This document shows positions 37,151-48,973 of a DNA stretch of 64,000 nt, one piece after another. This stretch comes from Gnetum montanum (taxonomy: Eukaryota > Streptophyta > Gnetopsida > Gnetales > Gnetaceae). Position numbers and translations under genes: made by a program. The notes beneath the pieces were generated by a model. That model was not told the origin of the DNA. It did no database searches and saw only the letters and a list, made by a program, of their open reading frames with translations. Each line of letters opens with the position of its first letter. The stretch's first letter is position 1. Location of the stretch: assembly GCA_015680685.1 (NCBI GenBank), contig MNCI01004046.1:65049-129048 (forward strand). The letters are read 5' to 3'.

Positions 37151-38579
37151 GCCGTACTAATGTGAGAGACATGAGAAATACCAAAATTTTAATGATTTTT
37201 CTTGAAATTAATGTTAAATATCGAGGAAATTGGCAAGTATTAAGATGTCCTAGGGTAATTTCATTGATTTGAGAGGCACTCTTAACGATAATGATGTGAA
37301 CTTTAGCAATAAAAATTTGGCTGTTACGAAAAAAGGGAATGTAATGGTACATTGGAACATTAAAATTTAGAGGGATAATGGTAGGGAGAGAAAATCAATT
37401 GAAAAATTAAGTTGAGGGTAAGAAATTGCGTGTTGGAGTTAGAGAATCAATGAAGGTTACAACAAAATTACACAAGTGGGTCCTCCCCAAAGCAGGTTTC
37501 AACCTATAATGCCCTTGTGTAACCATACTTAATGTGTCTGTGGGCACTAGAAGGGTTAAATGTAATTTGCACTAACTCCACAAAACACACACATGTAAAT
37601 ATCACCGGAATGAGATGAAAATTTGATGCTACATGGGACACAAGCTACAATTACACAAACAATGAGATGAAGTGAAGTATAGAGAGGGATCGTAGAGATT
37701 GGGACATGAGGTAATTGACCCAGGACACAGTGAATCCTGCATGAAAAGCATGATTAAGGTGTTATTAACCCATCATTCCAAGATCAGGACCAAGTCCATC
37801 CTTTAATCAGTGACATCGCATCATTTCATCCCATGGCGAACAACTATGAGAGTACCATAACAACAAGGCATACGATCACTTGGTGTTTTATGCAAGGGAG
37901 GAGTGATTTTTATTTTGTGGCACCTTGTTTTTCTCTTTTTCTTCTTCTTTTTTTCCTTACTAAATCCAGAGAAGCCACCAACCTTCAGGCATGGGTGCAT
38001 GTCTTTCCAGTGGGATCCCCTAGAATAGTGTTTGATTTTCAAGTACCCTTTTGATTACTCTTACTCCCATTTTTCATTAGATCTACAAGGATCTTAGTAC
38101 AACCACATTGCATGATAACTCCCGTAGATGTCACCAAAGAGAATCCACAAGTCCCCTTGATGTCACACCCTAATCATTCCCTCTTGGTCCGTCCTTCTTC
38201 ATTTTGGGTACAATGAACAAAAAATTAATTTTAAGTTTTAAGAATGTCAAGAATATCATTGTACCCTTGAACAAAACCTCTTATTTATAGAGTGGATGAG
38301 TGGATGTAATGGGCTCACTATTCCAAATAATTGACCACTCATGACTTAATAACATAGAACACACCTCAACCAATGATCCACATGAGTGTTTTATTTGTAG
38401 ATGAGATTACTTAGAAAAGCATAAAAAGATAAAAACATAAAAAGGTAAAAATATAAAATAAAAAAGTTGAAAAATGAAAAACAGGAAAACAAAAATTTGT
38501 AAAATTAAAGAAAATAAAAAATAAAAAATATTTATTAATCCTGCTTGTTATTGAAATGGGGGATATCCCCCATAACTAA
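37151..38579 (-). other. Non-coding linker of element A
   Basis: No coding pattern. It contains blocks shared with C and B, including GTGGGTCCTCCCCAAAG (37468 region on the plus strand; 50950 in B; complement near 56440 in C), a T-rich/A-rich stretch at 38405-38530, and AATAAAACACTCATGTG (minus strand, near 38385-38400), conserved in C at 55483. The latter could serve as a polyadenylation signal for the gag transcript. Confidence 0.6.
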
Positions 38580-40210
38580 TCAGTTGAGGATGGAAAGGAT
38601 TAATAAATAAAAGATAAGGATCCTTGCATGTTGGAAGTATTGGAACTGGTCTATACTTATCCCATTGGGGTTNNNNNNNNNNNNNNNNNNNNNNNNNNNN
38701 NNNNNNNNNNNNNNNNNNNNNNNNNNNNNNNNNNNNNNNNNNNNNNNNNNNNNNNNNNNNNNNNNNNNNNNNNNNNNNNNNNNNNNNNNNNNNNNNNNNN
38801 NNNNNNNNNNNNNNNNNNNNNNNNNNNNNNNNNNNNNNNNNNNNNNNNNNNNNNNNNNNNNNNNNNNNNNNNNNNNNNNNNNNNNNNNNNNNNNNNNNNN
38901 NNNNNNNNNNNNNNNNNNNNNNNNNNNNNNNNNNNNNNNNNNNNNNNNNNNNNNNNNNNNNNNNNNNNNNNNNNNNNNNNNNNNNNNNNNNNNNNNNNNN
39001 NNNNNNNNNNNNNNNNNNNNNNNNNNNNNNNNNNNNNNNNNNNNNNNNNNNNNNNNNNNNNNNNNNNNNNNNNNNNNNNNNNNNNNNNNNNNNNNNNNNN
39101 NNNNNNNNNNNNNNNNNNNNNNNNNNNNNNNNNNNNNNNNNNNNNNNNNNNNNNNNNNNNNNNNNNNNNNNNNNNNNNNNNNNNNNNNNNNNNNNNNNNN
39201 NNNNNNNNNNNNNNNNNNNNNNNNNNNNNNNNNNNNNNNNNNNNNNNNNNNNNNNNNNNNNNNNNNNNNNNNNNNNNNNNNNNNNNNNNNNNNNNNNNNN
39301 NNNNNNNNNNNNNNNNNNNNNNNNNNNNNNNNNNNNNNNNNNNNNNNNNNNNNNNNNNNNNNNNNNNNNNNNNNNNNNNNNNNNNNNNNNNNNNNNNNNN
39401 NNNNNNNNNNNNNNNNNNNNNNNNNNNNNNNNNNNNNNNNNNNNNNNNNNNNNNNNNNNNNNNNNNNNNNNNNNNNNNNNNNNNNNNNNNNNNNNNNNNN
39501 NNNNNNNNNNNNNNNNNNNNNNNNNNNNNNNNNNNNNNNNNNNNNNNNNNTTTCATTACGTAGCCCATCGATAATATGGTACATTAGCCTTTCCTTGGAA
39601 AACCCATGGCCTGGACAGTTGTTTAACAATGCGTAATATATTTCTAAGGCCATGTCCAAGGGTTCATGTTTTGCTTGTTTCCATCCTTGGATTTGTTTCC
39701 TCAAGGATAACACTCTTGCGTAGGTTTGATATTTTTCATTAAAGACTTCTACCATTGTTGACCAGCGTCATATCGAATTTGGTTTTAACAATCTATACCA
39801 TACTTTTGCTTGGTCAACGAGTGTCATGGGAAAGAGGTTAAGTTTTTTCCAACCATTATCAATGTTATTCCATGTGCAGGCATTGTAGAAGGCTAGTAAG
39901 TGTTGTTGCGGATCTAAGTCATAGCTTCCTGAAAATTTTAGAAAGTTGTTTAAATTGAGCTTGGGTAGTTGGCTTTCTTTACGATGCCTATGTGAGATTC
40001 AAATGGCCTCTTGTATTTGCATTAAGCTTGTAGTGGCCAGTGGGGGTTCATCATCATTAGATAAGTTAGGCTTTCATGTGTTGCAATGACGTTGTCATCT
40101 TTCATGTTTATAAGAAACTCCCACTTCAGTTTGTATACTCCAATCTTCATCATCATATAGTTTGTTGGTTCTCCAATGAACTTCCTCACTAAGTGTGGTG
40201 TTATTATCAT
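38580..40210 (-). pseudogene. gag of element A, interrupted by the N run
   Basis: The first readable frame starts at 40210 and shifts near 40020 into a frame with FPMTLVDQAKVWYRLLKPNSI and MVEVFNEKYQTYARV..LRKQI, then CPGHGFSKERLMYHIIDGL. This is the retrotransposon gag capsid pattern (hydrophobic FP..L...A..W, then F..KF, then LR..I). The segment 39550-38673 is unknown. The frame ends NPNGISIDQFQYFQHARI... with a stop at 38580; C has a close match (55210-55392). Two stops replace Arg or Gln codons (TGA at about 39997 and 39765). Confidence 0.75.
38673..39550. other. Assembly gap (878 N)
   Basis: Unsequenced run inside the gag region of element A. Open frames that cross it are artefacts. Its true length may differ from 878. 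Confidence 0.99.
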
Positions 40211-40338
40211 CTTGTAGGAGAGGCATTGTTGTGTGTGAATTTATGTGATTCTTTATAATTACTTCTTTTTAAGAGATATATCGTTAAGTTCTTTACAACA
40301 ACCTTGTATGATATAACTAATCTAGATAACTAGCACTG

Positions 40339-40356
40339 TCCCCAGCAATAGTGCCA
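40339..40356 (-). other. tRNA-Asp-type primer-binding site of element A
   Basis: One base inside the 5' LTR the minus strand reads TGGCACTATTGCTGGGGA. It matches TGGCGCCGTTGCCGGGGA, complementary to the 3' end of plant tRNA-Asp and used by Athila-type elements, at 14 of 18 positions. All four differences are transitions at CpG positions, as expected from deamination of methylated cytosine. Confidence 0.85.
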
Positions 40357-40357
40357 A

Positions 40358-41172
40358 TGATGAGTGGCACTGTACCCCTACACTCAACCATAGAAACGAG
40401 GGTAGCACGTGTGATCCGGTCAAACTCCACAGATGGACTAGTTGTGGTACCTAGATCATTAACCTTAGGTTGCAATTTGCTCTCTTCCCACCTAGACTAG
40501 TATTTATATTTGTCACATATGGTTTAGTCTAGAGTGAGGTGTATGATGTGTTCCTAATTCTAACACTACTTCTAAAGGTAGTGGGAAATAATCTTAACTA
40601 AGCTAAGCTAGGAGGAAAAGGGTAAGAAAGTCTAATCTAGCCTAAGTGCGATGAGAAATTGATTCCTTGATCAACTGTACACATCTTGGACCTTGTGCAA
40701 GATTACCACTGGGATTACCAAGTGTAGATCCTGGGTATGCCACTAGGCTACCAAGTAGTCACACTTAAATGCTCGTAATCAAGTCGTACTCGTTCTGCAT
40801 TCTAGGAGTTTAAGGGTGAGAGAGAGAAAATAGTAAATAACATTAAATAAATAAACAACAAAATGACTGCTGTAATGATGAAGTAATCTCGATCTTTATT
40901 GTCGGTCATGTGCGTGTCCAAGTACGTCACACTCGAATAAAGAATGCTGTACAATTACATTCACCACACTGCGGGCAGACACGGGAAAAAATAATCTATC
41001 TATAGAGTGGTAAAACTACTAGAGCTTTGCTACTGATAACTCCTAACTAATAACTAATGATGAACAAGGAAGAGCTGCTTCTTATTTATAGACATTGCGA
41101 CGGACTGCAATATCGCATACACGATATCGCGGGTACGTGCTATTGTGGCCTATGCGATATCGTGTCCCATCA
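40358..41172 (-). repeat. 5' LTR of element A
   Basis: 815 bases, TGATGGGACAC at 41172 to CACTCATCA at 40358 on the minus strand. TATA box CTATAAATAAG at 41091-41101, preceded by GATATC palindromes at 41102-41172. Confidence 0.95.
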
Positions 41173-41177
41173 GGTAT

Positions 41178-42460
41178 ATTTAATATTTCATGTTAATAAT
41201 AGGTTTCATATTGTTAGTGCTAAATGCTAGTGCATTCTAATTTCTTTCTTATTCTTAAGTTATGATTGTGCATCTTGAGGTTTGAACCATTAACTCCTTA
41301 CTTACATGCATTGGTATTTTTACACATCATGGTATATTTCTTATAAGCTTGGATGTAGTATATCTTGGAATAACTCCTTATGTATTGGTAAGTATACATG
41401 TTTTATTATGAAATATGTTTCTTGAGGTTTGGACCTTTGACCTTGCTTTTATTACATATTTGAAAATAATATTTTTGGTTTTTTATTTTCTTGATTATTA
41501 TGTTTTGGAATTTACTAATGTGTAGTACCTCTTGTGAAGGATAGGTTAGGATGATGGTGGTAGCCCATTACTAGTATTTTATTAATGTTTAATATCTATT
41601 ATTTAATTTATGTTTTTATGTTATTTAGTTTTGGAATAATGTAATAATATAGTTATGAGTCAAGCTAATAGATATTTAGGGTTTATTCTAATTATTCTCT
41701 TATTTTGTCTTGAAACCCATTCTTGGACATGTGGGCTTTTTCTAGTATTTACTTGGTGGATTTAATCCATTGGTTAACCATTAGACCCTTTTTGTGAATA
41801 CATGTTACACAATTTTTAGAAAATAATTATTACTTATTTAGTCTCGAAACTACCCACATTTTATCTCTTATACCTATAAATAATTGGAAATGTTGGCTTT
41901 CTTAGCATCAATTTGCATCCTTCTCTTTCATGCCTATGCTTGTGATCATACTTCACAAATCTCTTGGTGGAATTTGAATTTGAATGTGTTCTTGCTTAGT
42001 AAAGCTTGAATCTCAATTGATCTCTTGAGGTAGAGGAAATATTCTTGATTTCACCAATTTCGATAAGTAGTTTTTCTTCTTATACTTACTCTCCTTTATG
42101 ATGGTTTTCATTAATCAACTAATTATATTATATGTGTTGTCAATCTAACCTTGGTTCTTAATGATCATTTTGTAATTCATCATTTTTGATAAATTTTAAT
42201 TTACGGAACCTAGTCATCTTTCTCCTATAGCACCTTTGTTTTCTAGTGGTTATGACAATGATGTCTCTATGCATCATGACTTGTACTATGATGAAACTAG
42301 AAGTTGCAACAAAACATCTCTATGTTTTTTAAAATGATGAGGTAGTAGAAATATTTAACAAAAATAGCATCATGATTTGATAGTGGCTAGTGGACATTTT
42401 AGATGTGTATATATGATTCAACATGTTGGAAGCTAGGGACATAATATTCAAGCTATTGAT
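41178..42460. other. Sequence interrupted by element A, unassigned
   Basis: AT-rich, no coding domain. TATA-like tacctataaataatt near 41871 with downstream T-rich sequence suggests an LTR, possibly the continuation of 32906-32986. Confidence 0.3.
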
Positions 42461-42462
42461 AT

Positions 42463-42750
42463 TGGTTGTTCAATCATCTAGATTAACTTGAAAGCTAGCC
42501 CATCAATCTAGGGGCATTGTACATAGTATCAATAATGTTCATCATTGACAAATAGGTTACTAATATTGGCTAGTTGGTCATTTAGGTTTAATTGGCCTTC
42601 AACCTAGAGGAATTGCAATCAATATCAGTAGAATTCATTAAAAACATGATTTACAACAAAGGAAACGAGTAAAAAAATGGTTGATTGATCATCTAGATTG
42701 ACTTTGAAGTTCATCTATCAATCTAGTGGCATCGCAATTAGTAATAGATC
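42463..42750. repeat. Degenerate tandem repeat, three units of about 107 bases
   Basis: Units start near 42463, 42569 and 42677. Each has TTG-(1-4 bases)-TCATyTAGrTT, then a second inverted-looking ATCAATCTAG or TCAACCTAG, then a GCAAT..TAG segment. They are diverged, so the array is old. Confidence 0.65.
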
Positions 42751-43092
42751 TTATCGAGGATTGTAGTGAGGAGCTAGGACCTAGGATGACTATAGGATTG
42801 ATGTTAGTTATAATATAACCTAATAGTTAATCTAGACATACATGATGGTTCTATGCAATAGTTATTCTTGTCTTATTTGTAGGTTGGTCTAAATAGGTAA
42901 GGTAAGACACCAAATAGTTCTTAATAACTAGTTAAGTTAGTATTGGCCTTATAATTACTCTAAATGAATAATGTCAAAAACCTCATGGGAATACCATGGT
43001 AACCTAGAAGTAAATCATATGTTAATGATAGGCATTAATGATCATGTTAATGGTATTAATTAATGATTATGTTAATTGGTAATTATTGTTGG

Positions 43093-44229
43093 TGAGGATC
43101 GAGAACTTAGAAGGGCCATTGAATAAGTTCCCTAATTCAAACAACCAAGACAACCAGAACTGCAAATAAATTTATGTGGTTCCCAAACTTGGGTACATCC
43201 ATGTTCAAATTGTAGAATTCTTACACACCTCTAAACTTTGTTCCTTTGAAAAGTGGTTTAAAGGACATCATAACATTTACAATGTTTGAGCTCTGCTCGG
43301 AGTGTTTTGTCCCTACAAATACACTCAACTTCTCAAGATCCTAACAAGATCAAATTATGGTTTCAAGGATCTCATAACCTTTACAAAGATGTAAGCTTTG
43401 CTTAGATTATTTTCACATTGGAAACACATTCAATCCTGTAAGGTTCCAACAAGCTTACAAGATGCCTTTTTTCAAGAAGCACATAAATCTTGCAAGGCTA
43501 CAAAGAGAAGAAAAGAATCAAGAAGATAATGTAACTAAATTTACAAATTCCTTGCACTTAGGCACATATACAACAATAAAAAGTAATTCATAAATGATGG
43601 AAAAAATGAGGAAAAAAACCAATAGATAATGATAGATATATCAATGAACAGTTCTTGCACTATGCATGTATATTTCCCAAGTCTTTTACTTTTTAAATCC
43701 TTCTCAAAATCCATGCAATGGATAGGAAATGGCTAGTAGGGACATCCCATTCATTCTTGGGATGTCTATCTATAAATAGCCTTCATTCAGATGGGACATC
43801 TCACTTGGTATGTCGTAGTTGAGACATCCTAGCATCAATTAGGACATCTGTTGTTTATTTGGGACGTCTGACTTGCAATTGCACTTTGAACTTTGGGATA
43901 TTCTTCTAATATTTGGGATGTCTCAGTAGATCTTAGAACACCTTCTTTTGGCTTGTAGACTTTTTTTTTCCAATAGAAACTTTGTATCATCTAAGATTAG
44001 CATCCTAGCTCTCGTTTTATCATTCTAGCTCTCGTTTTGTCATCCTAGCTTTTGTCTTGACAACTCAACTCCCATTTTGGCAACTTAACTCTCATTGTAA
44101 AAATCTCATCTTGTCACTTTGAAGCTCATGACTATGCTCTTATCATGTTCTTCCTTAGTCCTTGAAGACCATAAGAACATTTTCCACATTCTCCATTTGC
44201 TAAGCTTTTGACATACCAAAATGTTAACA
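43093..44229 (-). repeat. 3' LTR of element G
   Basis: TGTTAACATTTTGG at 44229 to GATCCTCA at 43093 on the minus strand, 1137 bases. TATA sequence TATTTATAG (minus strand) near 43768-43780, preceded at 43781-43930 by an array of GGGACATC/GGGATGTC motifs. Confidence 0.9.
43735..43930. promoter_or_regulatory. GGGACATC / GGGATGTC motif array around the G LTR TATA box
   Basis: About nine copies of GGGACATC, GGGATGTC or close variants (gagacatcc, aggacatct, gggacgtct) occur in both orientations, including the pair gggacatccc / gggatgtc. Most lie just upstream of the TATA box in element orientation. The matching array in the other LTR is at about 48510-48715, and further copies lie in the element interior at 46440-46560. 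Confidence 0.65.
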
Positions 44230-44230
44230 A

Positions 44231-44243
44231 TCTCCCCCCTTTT
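44231..44243 (-). other. Polypurine tract of element G
   Basis: AAAAGGGGGGAGA on the minus strand, one base before the 3' LTR. Confidence 0.9.
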
Positions 44244-45329
44244 GATGATGTTCAAAAATTAAGAAAATATGTTAGCACATTACATAATATTATATTATTA
44301 AGTAATTAATGGAACAATTGTATATATATTTGTTAATAATCCTTTGGTAGCAAGAAAGATGAAGTAAAATAGGATAAAGCATTAAACAAGAACATATCCA
44401 TTAGTTCAAATCACAAGAGGGTAACATAAGAGAATGGTAACATCATTGTCCACATCTTTTTATCTGAACATAATACAAGTGTAAACCATATATAGTCAAT
44501 ATACACATTGCATCTTGTTCTCAAAGTATACCAAAAAAAGTACCCATAGCATAGCAAGACAACATGACCATATACAACTGTCCACAACTATATATTCACA
44601 TCTAGCTACAAAAACTCTTTACCTTTTGATACATCACCCAAAAGGAGGAAAACATGATTATCCACTAAACACTAATATTTGTATCATCATCCTCATCGGA
44701 TCCAGAATTTTCATGAGTGAATTGGTAGGTCTCCTCCTCATCGTCATCGCTACTAGTACTAGGGTTGGAGACCTACTGCTCATCATCATCAAAAGAAGAT
44801 ATTGTGATAGGAGCTCATTGATGATGAGGTTTTACCCAAAATCATGATGAAGGGGAATAGGTAGAGCCTACTAAGAAGATGAGGAAGTGTCCTTCTTCTA
44901 CTAAGTTTTGGGGGTTGCTTGTTCCCAATGAGCTATGGCATAAAAAATGCTTTCCATTGCCTGCTGCTCAAAAGTTTTTGGAACATCCTTATGTAAAAAG
45001 GTACTCTATCTAGGCTACTTAGGATTAGGAATAAAATCCCCCTAGACATGTGTAGGTGGGGCAATAAGATCCTTAGAATCTAATGCATTTCTCAAATAAT
45101 ATTCTCAAGATGGCCCAGTTGCTATGAAGTGTCTAGTCGAAGCTAGACTATCCTCATCACTATTTGATACAAGAGGAGTGGTAATCTCCTTAAACTATTA
45201 TCCATCTAGAGAAATTGGAAGTCCTACTACATCCATTCTCTTACGTAAGTAACAGATCTCTCAACTAATCATCCCTAAGGTTTTGCCAAAGTATTTCAAT
45301 ACCTTCCTTAATACTAACTTTACATATGC

Positions 45330-46088
45330 ACCTATAGATTTTTATCTTCTAAGTTGAGGAGAGGCCCTAGGTGGAGGTGTTGCCTACTTCCTTCTTTTCT
45401 TCTAGGGTGAAGAAGTTGGGACTTTAGAATCTGCAAGTATGATGCTCCTCTTCTCTAAAAACTCTACAAGACTTCTCTTTTCCTTGAGCAGAGGCAAATA
45501 AAGAATAGGGAAACCTAGCTATTGAATTAATAATCTAATAAAAAGAGGGTGTCCATAAACCCTCTCTCTAGTAAATAAACCTAACACGCCCTTGTAAAGA
45601 ATGTGCTCTAAATCTAATGGCTACTGAGTTAGAAGATAATAGAGCATAAATGCTTATGTGGGAAATAGATAATTATAGCTTCCTCCTTTTATAATAATGT
45701 TATATAAGGTAATAAGTAAGAGGGTGGAAGCATCTTGGGATATTTGACATCTGAAAACTTTTCCACTTCTAAGAGATAATGAATTTCAAAAAATGGTGTC
45801 CCAAAATTCATCATGAGAAATTGGAATTACACCATTAGTGAAGGTATCACTAATGAAATTTATATTAACCCTATGCACTTTAGATCTGGAAATCCCAAGA
45901 ATAGCATTTACTACTTGGGGTGAAACTTCAATCATAATTCCCTGAACAATAGAGGTAAAAGCCCCAATAGTAGCATTAGTAATAGCAATATTACAATAGA
46001 ATTCTTTGATCAATATCTTAGGCACACAATGAATCATTGAAACCATAGTAGCCCAACTAATAGCTTGGAAGAATGCCATTAATTCCAC
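45330..46088 (-). pseudogene. Second ORF of element G, plant-transposon-protein-like
   Basis: A frame with few stops reads ...EFYCNIAITNATIGAFTSIVQGIMIEVSPQVVNAILGI, then a region with LLITLYNIIIKGG, FMLYYLLTQ.PLDLEHILY and GHPLFIRLLIQ..GFPILY. The order (surface-exposed N part, 'G..I..S...VN..LGI', then 'L..LL...L......I..A......IDL...I...L') is that of the uncharacterised 'putative plant transposon protein' family often found in plant retrotransposons. The frame continues to about 44650 with Pro/Ser-rich and acidic sequence. Stops again fall mostly at likely Gln codons. No catalytic function is known for the family. Confidence 0.5.
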
Positions 46089-46699
46089 TTAATGATGCTA
46101 ATAAAAATTGAGATTTCTTTCGGAGACAATGGAAATAGAACAAGTTACCTCAAATCGATGCTATGCATTTGTAGAATGAAATTGAGACTAATTAGTGTTT
46201 TTCTTGCTTGTTAAAGCTCCCTTTGTACTTTTCCCTTTGCAAGGAGGTACTCTTGAAGTACCAACCTTCTTGTGTGTAATAGATTTGGGCAAGGATTGCA
46301 ATAAATGGATGAGAAAAGTATCTAGGAGGAAGCCCTAGTCATCTACGCTGGGACATTCCAAGTTTGAGGGGATGAAATGAGGAAAAGAATGAAGCTTGGA
46401 TTTATATAGTCATGGCTATTTAAGATTTTTCTTGCAAATTGGGATGTTGCAACTACAAGTGGGATGTATTACTTATGAAGGGCCTATTATTAGTGGGACA
46501 TCCAAGAAATGAATGGGACATCCCATGTGAGATGTCTCACAAAAAGGTAGGACGTCCCAACATAAAGTTGGTTCTATTCAAGTAAGAATGATGTGATAAG
46601 AATGAGGATTATAGGGAAAGCTACCAAAGATAACATTAATTTAAAACCTAAGCTAAAAATGCAAGTCTCTCATTTATAAGCTTTGTATTTGAAAGGATA

Positions 46700-47640
46700 A
46701 AATCTCCTTGCATTATAAGTCATACCCTTCTTCAATAGTTCCTTCAATTTCCATTGTTGGATCATCATCAAAAAGGGCCATATAGATAAGATGTGATCTT
46801 GAGGAGGTATCATTTATTTCTTCTTCATTTTGTTCATTGTCCTAGTTGGCATAGAAAATTTTCTTTTTCATATCAACTTAAGATTGGTCCTTCTTTGGAA
46901 ATCTACCAACACTTGGACATTTAGAGGCCACATGGCCTCTACCACCACAAACCCAAAATTGTATAGATGATGCATCAATATTTGAACTTTTAAAATTCTT
47001 CTCTCTTTCCTTACATTTTATTCTAGGTTGGTTGAAGCTTTTTCCTTTTCTTACAAGTAATCTTTGAACTTTCCTTGAAAAGAGAGCTAATTTATCTTCA
47101 GTGTTTACTTCATGTTCATGTGGTTCCTTCTCCTTTGATGAACTCTTGAGGGCAATGGGATTTTATTTAATTTCACCTTCTCTTATGAGATTCATCTCAT
47201 ATGCTATGAGTGCACTATGTAGCTCTTCAAATTTCAAGATTGAAAAATCCCTGATTTTCTCCATGGTTGTTACTTTGGGTCTGAATTTGAGCTACAAGGT
47301 TCTTATCATTTTGATGATAACATCAGTTTCAAGTAGAAATTTACCCATTCCTCTAATAGATACAAAAATATTGTTAGCTCTTGAAAAGTAATCTTTAATT
47401 TTCTCTCCTTCTATCATTTTCAATTTATCATACTCAGTTTGCAAAACTAGAAGCTTTAATTATTTTACAACTAATGTACCTTCAAATGTTGCTTCTAGAA
47501 ATTTCCAAATTTCTTTAGTGGTTTTTCATCTAGCTACTTTATTAAATTTAGATATACTCAAAGCATAATAAAGATAATTCTCTACTTTCAAATCAAACAT
47601 GAATTTATCATTTCATTTTGTGTTCATTTACTTCTTGGCT
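46700..47640 (-). pseudogene. Copia-type gag of element G
   Basis: Minus-strand sequence reads KVENYLYYALSISKFNKVA, KEIWKFLEATFEGT, VVK.LKLLVLQTEYDKLKMIEGEKIKDYF, then NNIFVSIRGM, the order of the Ty1/copia gag (UBN2) domain. A zinc knuckle VCGGRGHVASKC (first Cys lost) lies near 46917-46958, followed by an acidic tail. Two or three stops interrupt the frame. It sits directly after the primer site, as gag should. Confidence 0.8.
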
Positions 47641-47847
47641 TGGTACCTATGGTGGTACTATTGATGGGTGCTGTGTAACCTTCAAGAATAAAATCCTAAG
47701 CTTTGAACTCCATGGATTCAAAGAATCCTTACATTTTTTCTTTCTAGTACACAAATTTAATCCCATTGAACATCAGTGGCTTGGTGTATGATGTCCATTC
47801 CATTATTTACTCTTGAGATGTTAAGCTCTGAAAATAAGAGTACCACC

Positions 47848-47858
47848 CTCTGATACCA
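47848..47858 (-). other. Initiator-Met-type primer-binding site of element G
   Basis: TGGTATCAGAG on the minus strand, two bases inside the 5' LTR, a perfect match to the site used by most copia elements. Confidence 0.92.
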
Positions 47859-47860
47859 TT

Positions 47861-48968
47861 TGAGAATCAAAAACTTAGAAGAAGGGTTGAATAAGTTCTC
47901 CAATTCAAATAGCCAAGACAACCAAAAAAAATAAATTTATGTGGTTCTCAAACTTGGATATTTTCACACTTGGAGAATAGCATCCTTGCATACCTTTAGA
48001 CTTTGTTTTTTTTTGAAAAGTGATTTAAAGGAAACCACAACCTTTATAATTTTTGAGATCCACTCAGAGTGTTTTTTCACTACAGACACAATCAAAATCC
48101 AAAGGTCCCAACAAGCTTAAAATGTGGTCTCAAGGATGCCACAACCTTTGCAAAGATGTAAGATCTACTTGGAGTGTTTTCATGTTGGAAACACACTCAA
48201 CCCTGCAAGGTCTCAATAAGTTTATAAGATGCCTTATCGCAAGAAGCACATCAACCCCACATGGCTATAAAAAGAGAAAGAATTCAAGAGAGAATGTAAC
48301 TAACTTTACAAATTCCTTGCACTTAGGTGCACATACAACAATTTACAAATGATGGAAATGATGAGAAATAAAGCCAAAAGACAATGATAGATATATCAAT
48401 GAAGAGTGCTTACATAGTGCATGTACATTTCTCAAGAATTTCACTTTGTTTTATAGCCTTTTAAATTTCGAATCCTCCTCAAAATTTTTGCAATGGCTAG
48501 GAAAGGGCTAGTTGGGATGTCTCATTCATGCTTGGAATGTCTATCTATAAATAGTCTTCATTCAAGTGGAACGTGCCACAAAATTGGGATGTCTCAACTA
48601 GGATTTCCTAGCAAAAATTGGAACATCTACTATTTATTTAGGACATCTAACCTACAACTGCACTATGAACTCTGGGACATTCTTTTGACATTTGGGATGT
48701 CTTGATAGATCCTAGAACACCTTCTTTTGGCTTGTAGATTTTTTTTTTCTAATTCATACTCTGTGTCATCTCATATCAGTACCCTAGCTCTCATTTTTTC
48801 ATCCCAACTTTTATCTTGACGACTCAACTCTCATGGTCCCAATGTTATCTTGTCACTTTGAAGCTCACAATTATGGTCTTGTCATGTTCTTCTTTAACCC
48901 TACAAGATCACAAGCACATTTTCCACATTCTTGATTTTCTAAGGTTTTGACATACCAAAAGGTCAACA
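47861..48968 (-). repeat. 5' LTR of element G
   Basis: TGTTGACCTTTTGG at 48968 to GATTCTCA at 47861 on the minus strand, 1108 bases, aligned along its length with 43093-44229 with visible divergence. Confidence 0.9.
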
Positions 48969-48973
48969 GTTAG

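Larger units (their letters stand above)
32987..41172 (-). mobile_element. Complete Athila-like LTR retrotransposon A without visible pol
   Basis: Both LTRs, primer-binding site, purine tract and a five-base target-site duplication (GGTAT at 32982-32986 and 41173-41177) are present, so this is one whole insertion of 8186 bases including an 878-base N run. On the minus strand the order is 5' LTR (41172-40358), primer site, gag, linker, internal palindrome/TATA block, ORF2, purine tract, 3' LTR (33648-32987). No reverse transcriptase, RNase H or integrase is visible; the N run sits inside the gag region. Lineage is assigned from the tRNA-Asp-type primer site and from LTR similarity to element B, whose pol is Athila-like. 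Confidence 0.9.
43093..48968 (-). mobile_element. Copia-type LTR retrotransposon G without recognisable pol
   Basis: Two direct LTRs (43093-44229 and 47861-48968), an initiator-Met-type primer site, a polypurine tract and near-identical five-base flanks (GTTGG at 43088-43092, GTTAG at 48969-48973) define one insertion in minus orientation. The 3.6-kb interior holds a gag relic next to the primer site and a second ORF relic nearer the 3' LTR. Reverse transcriptase and integrase motifs were not seen, although the interior is long enough only for part of a copia pol. It is therefore non-autonomous. Confidence 0.85.

Noticed and set aside
38580-39755. Several open frames of 300-390 codons on both strands around 38.6-39.7 kb
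   Set aside because: They exist only because the N run contains no stops. Only the flanking gag pieces are real sequence.
32906-42550. Solo LTR F bounded by TGTCA and TGACA with AATAGG on both sides, split by element A
   Set aside because: The right boundary falls inside the 107-base tandem repeat array, and the sequence after it does not resume the E LTR, so the match may be chance. Only the left edge is kept, at low confidence.
47101-47391. Open frame of 96 codons on the plus strand
   Set aside because: Antisense of the copia gag of G, which reads coherently on the minus strand.
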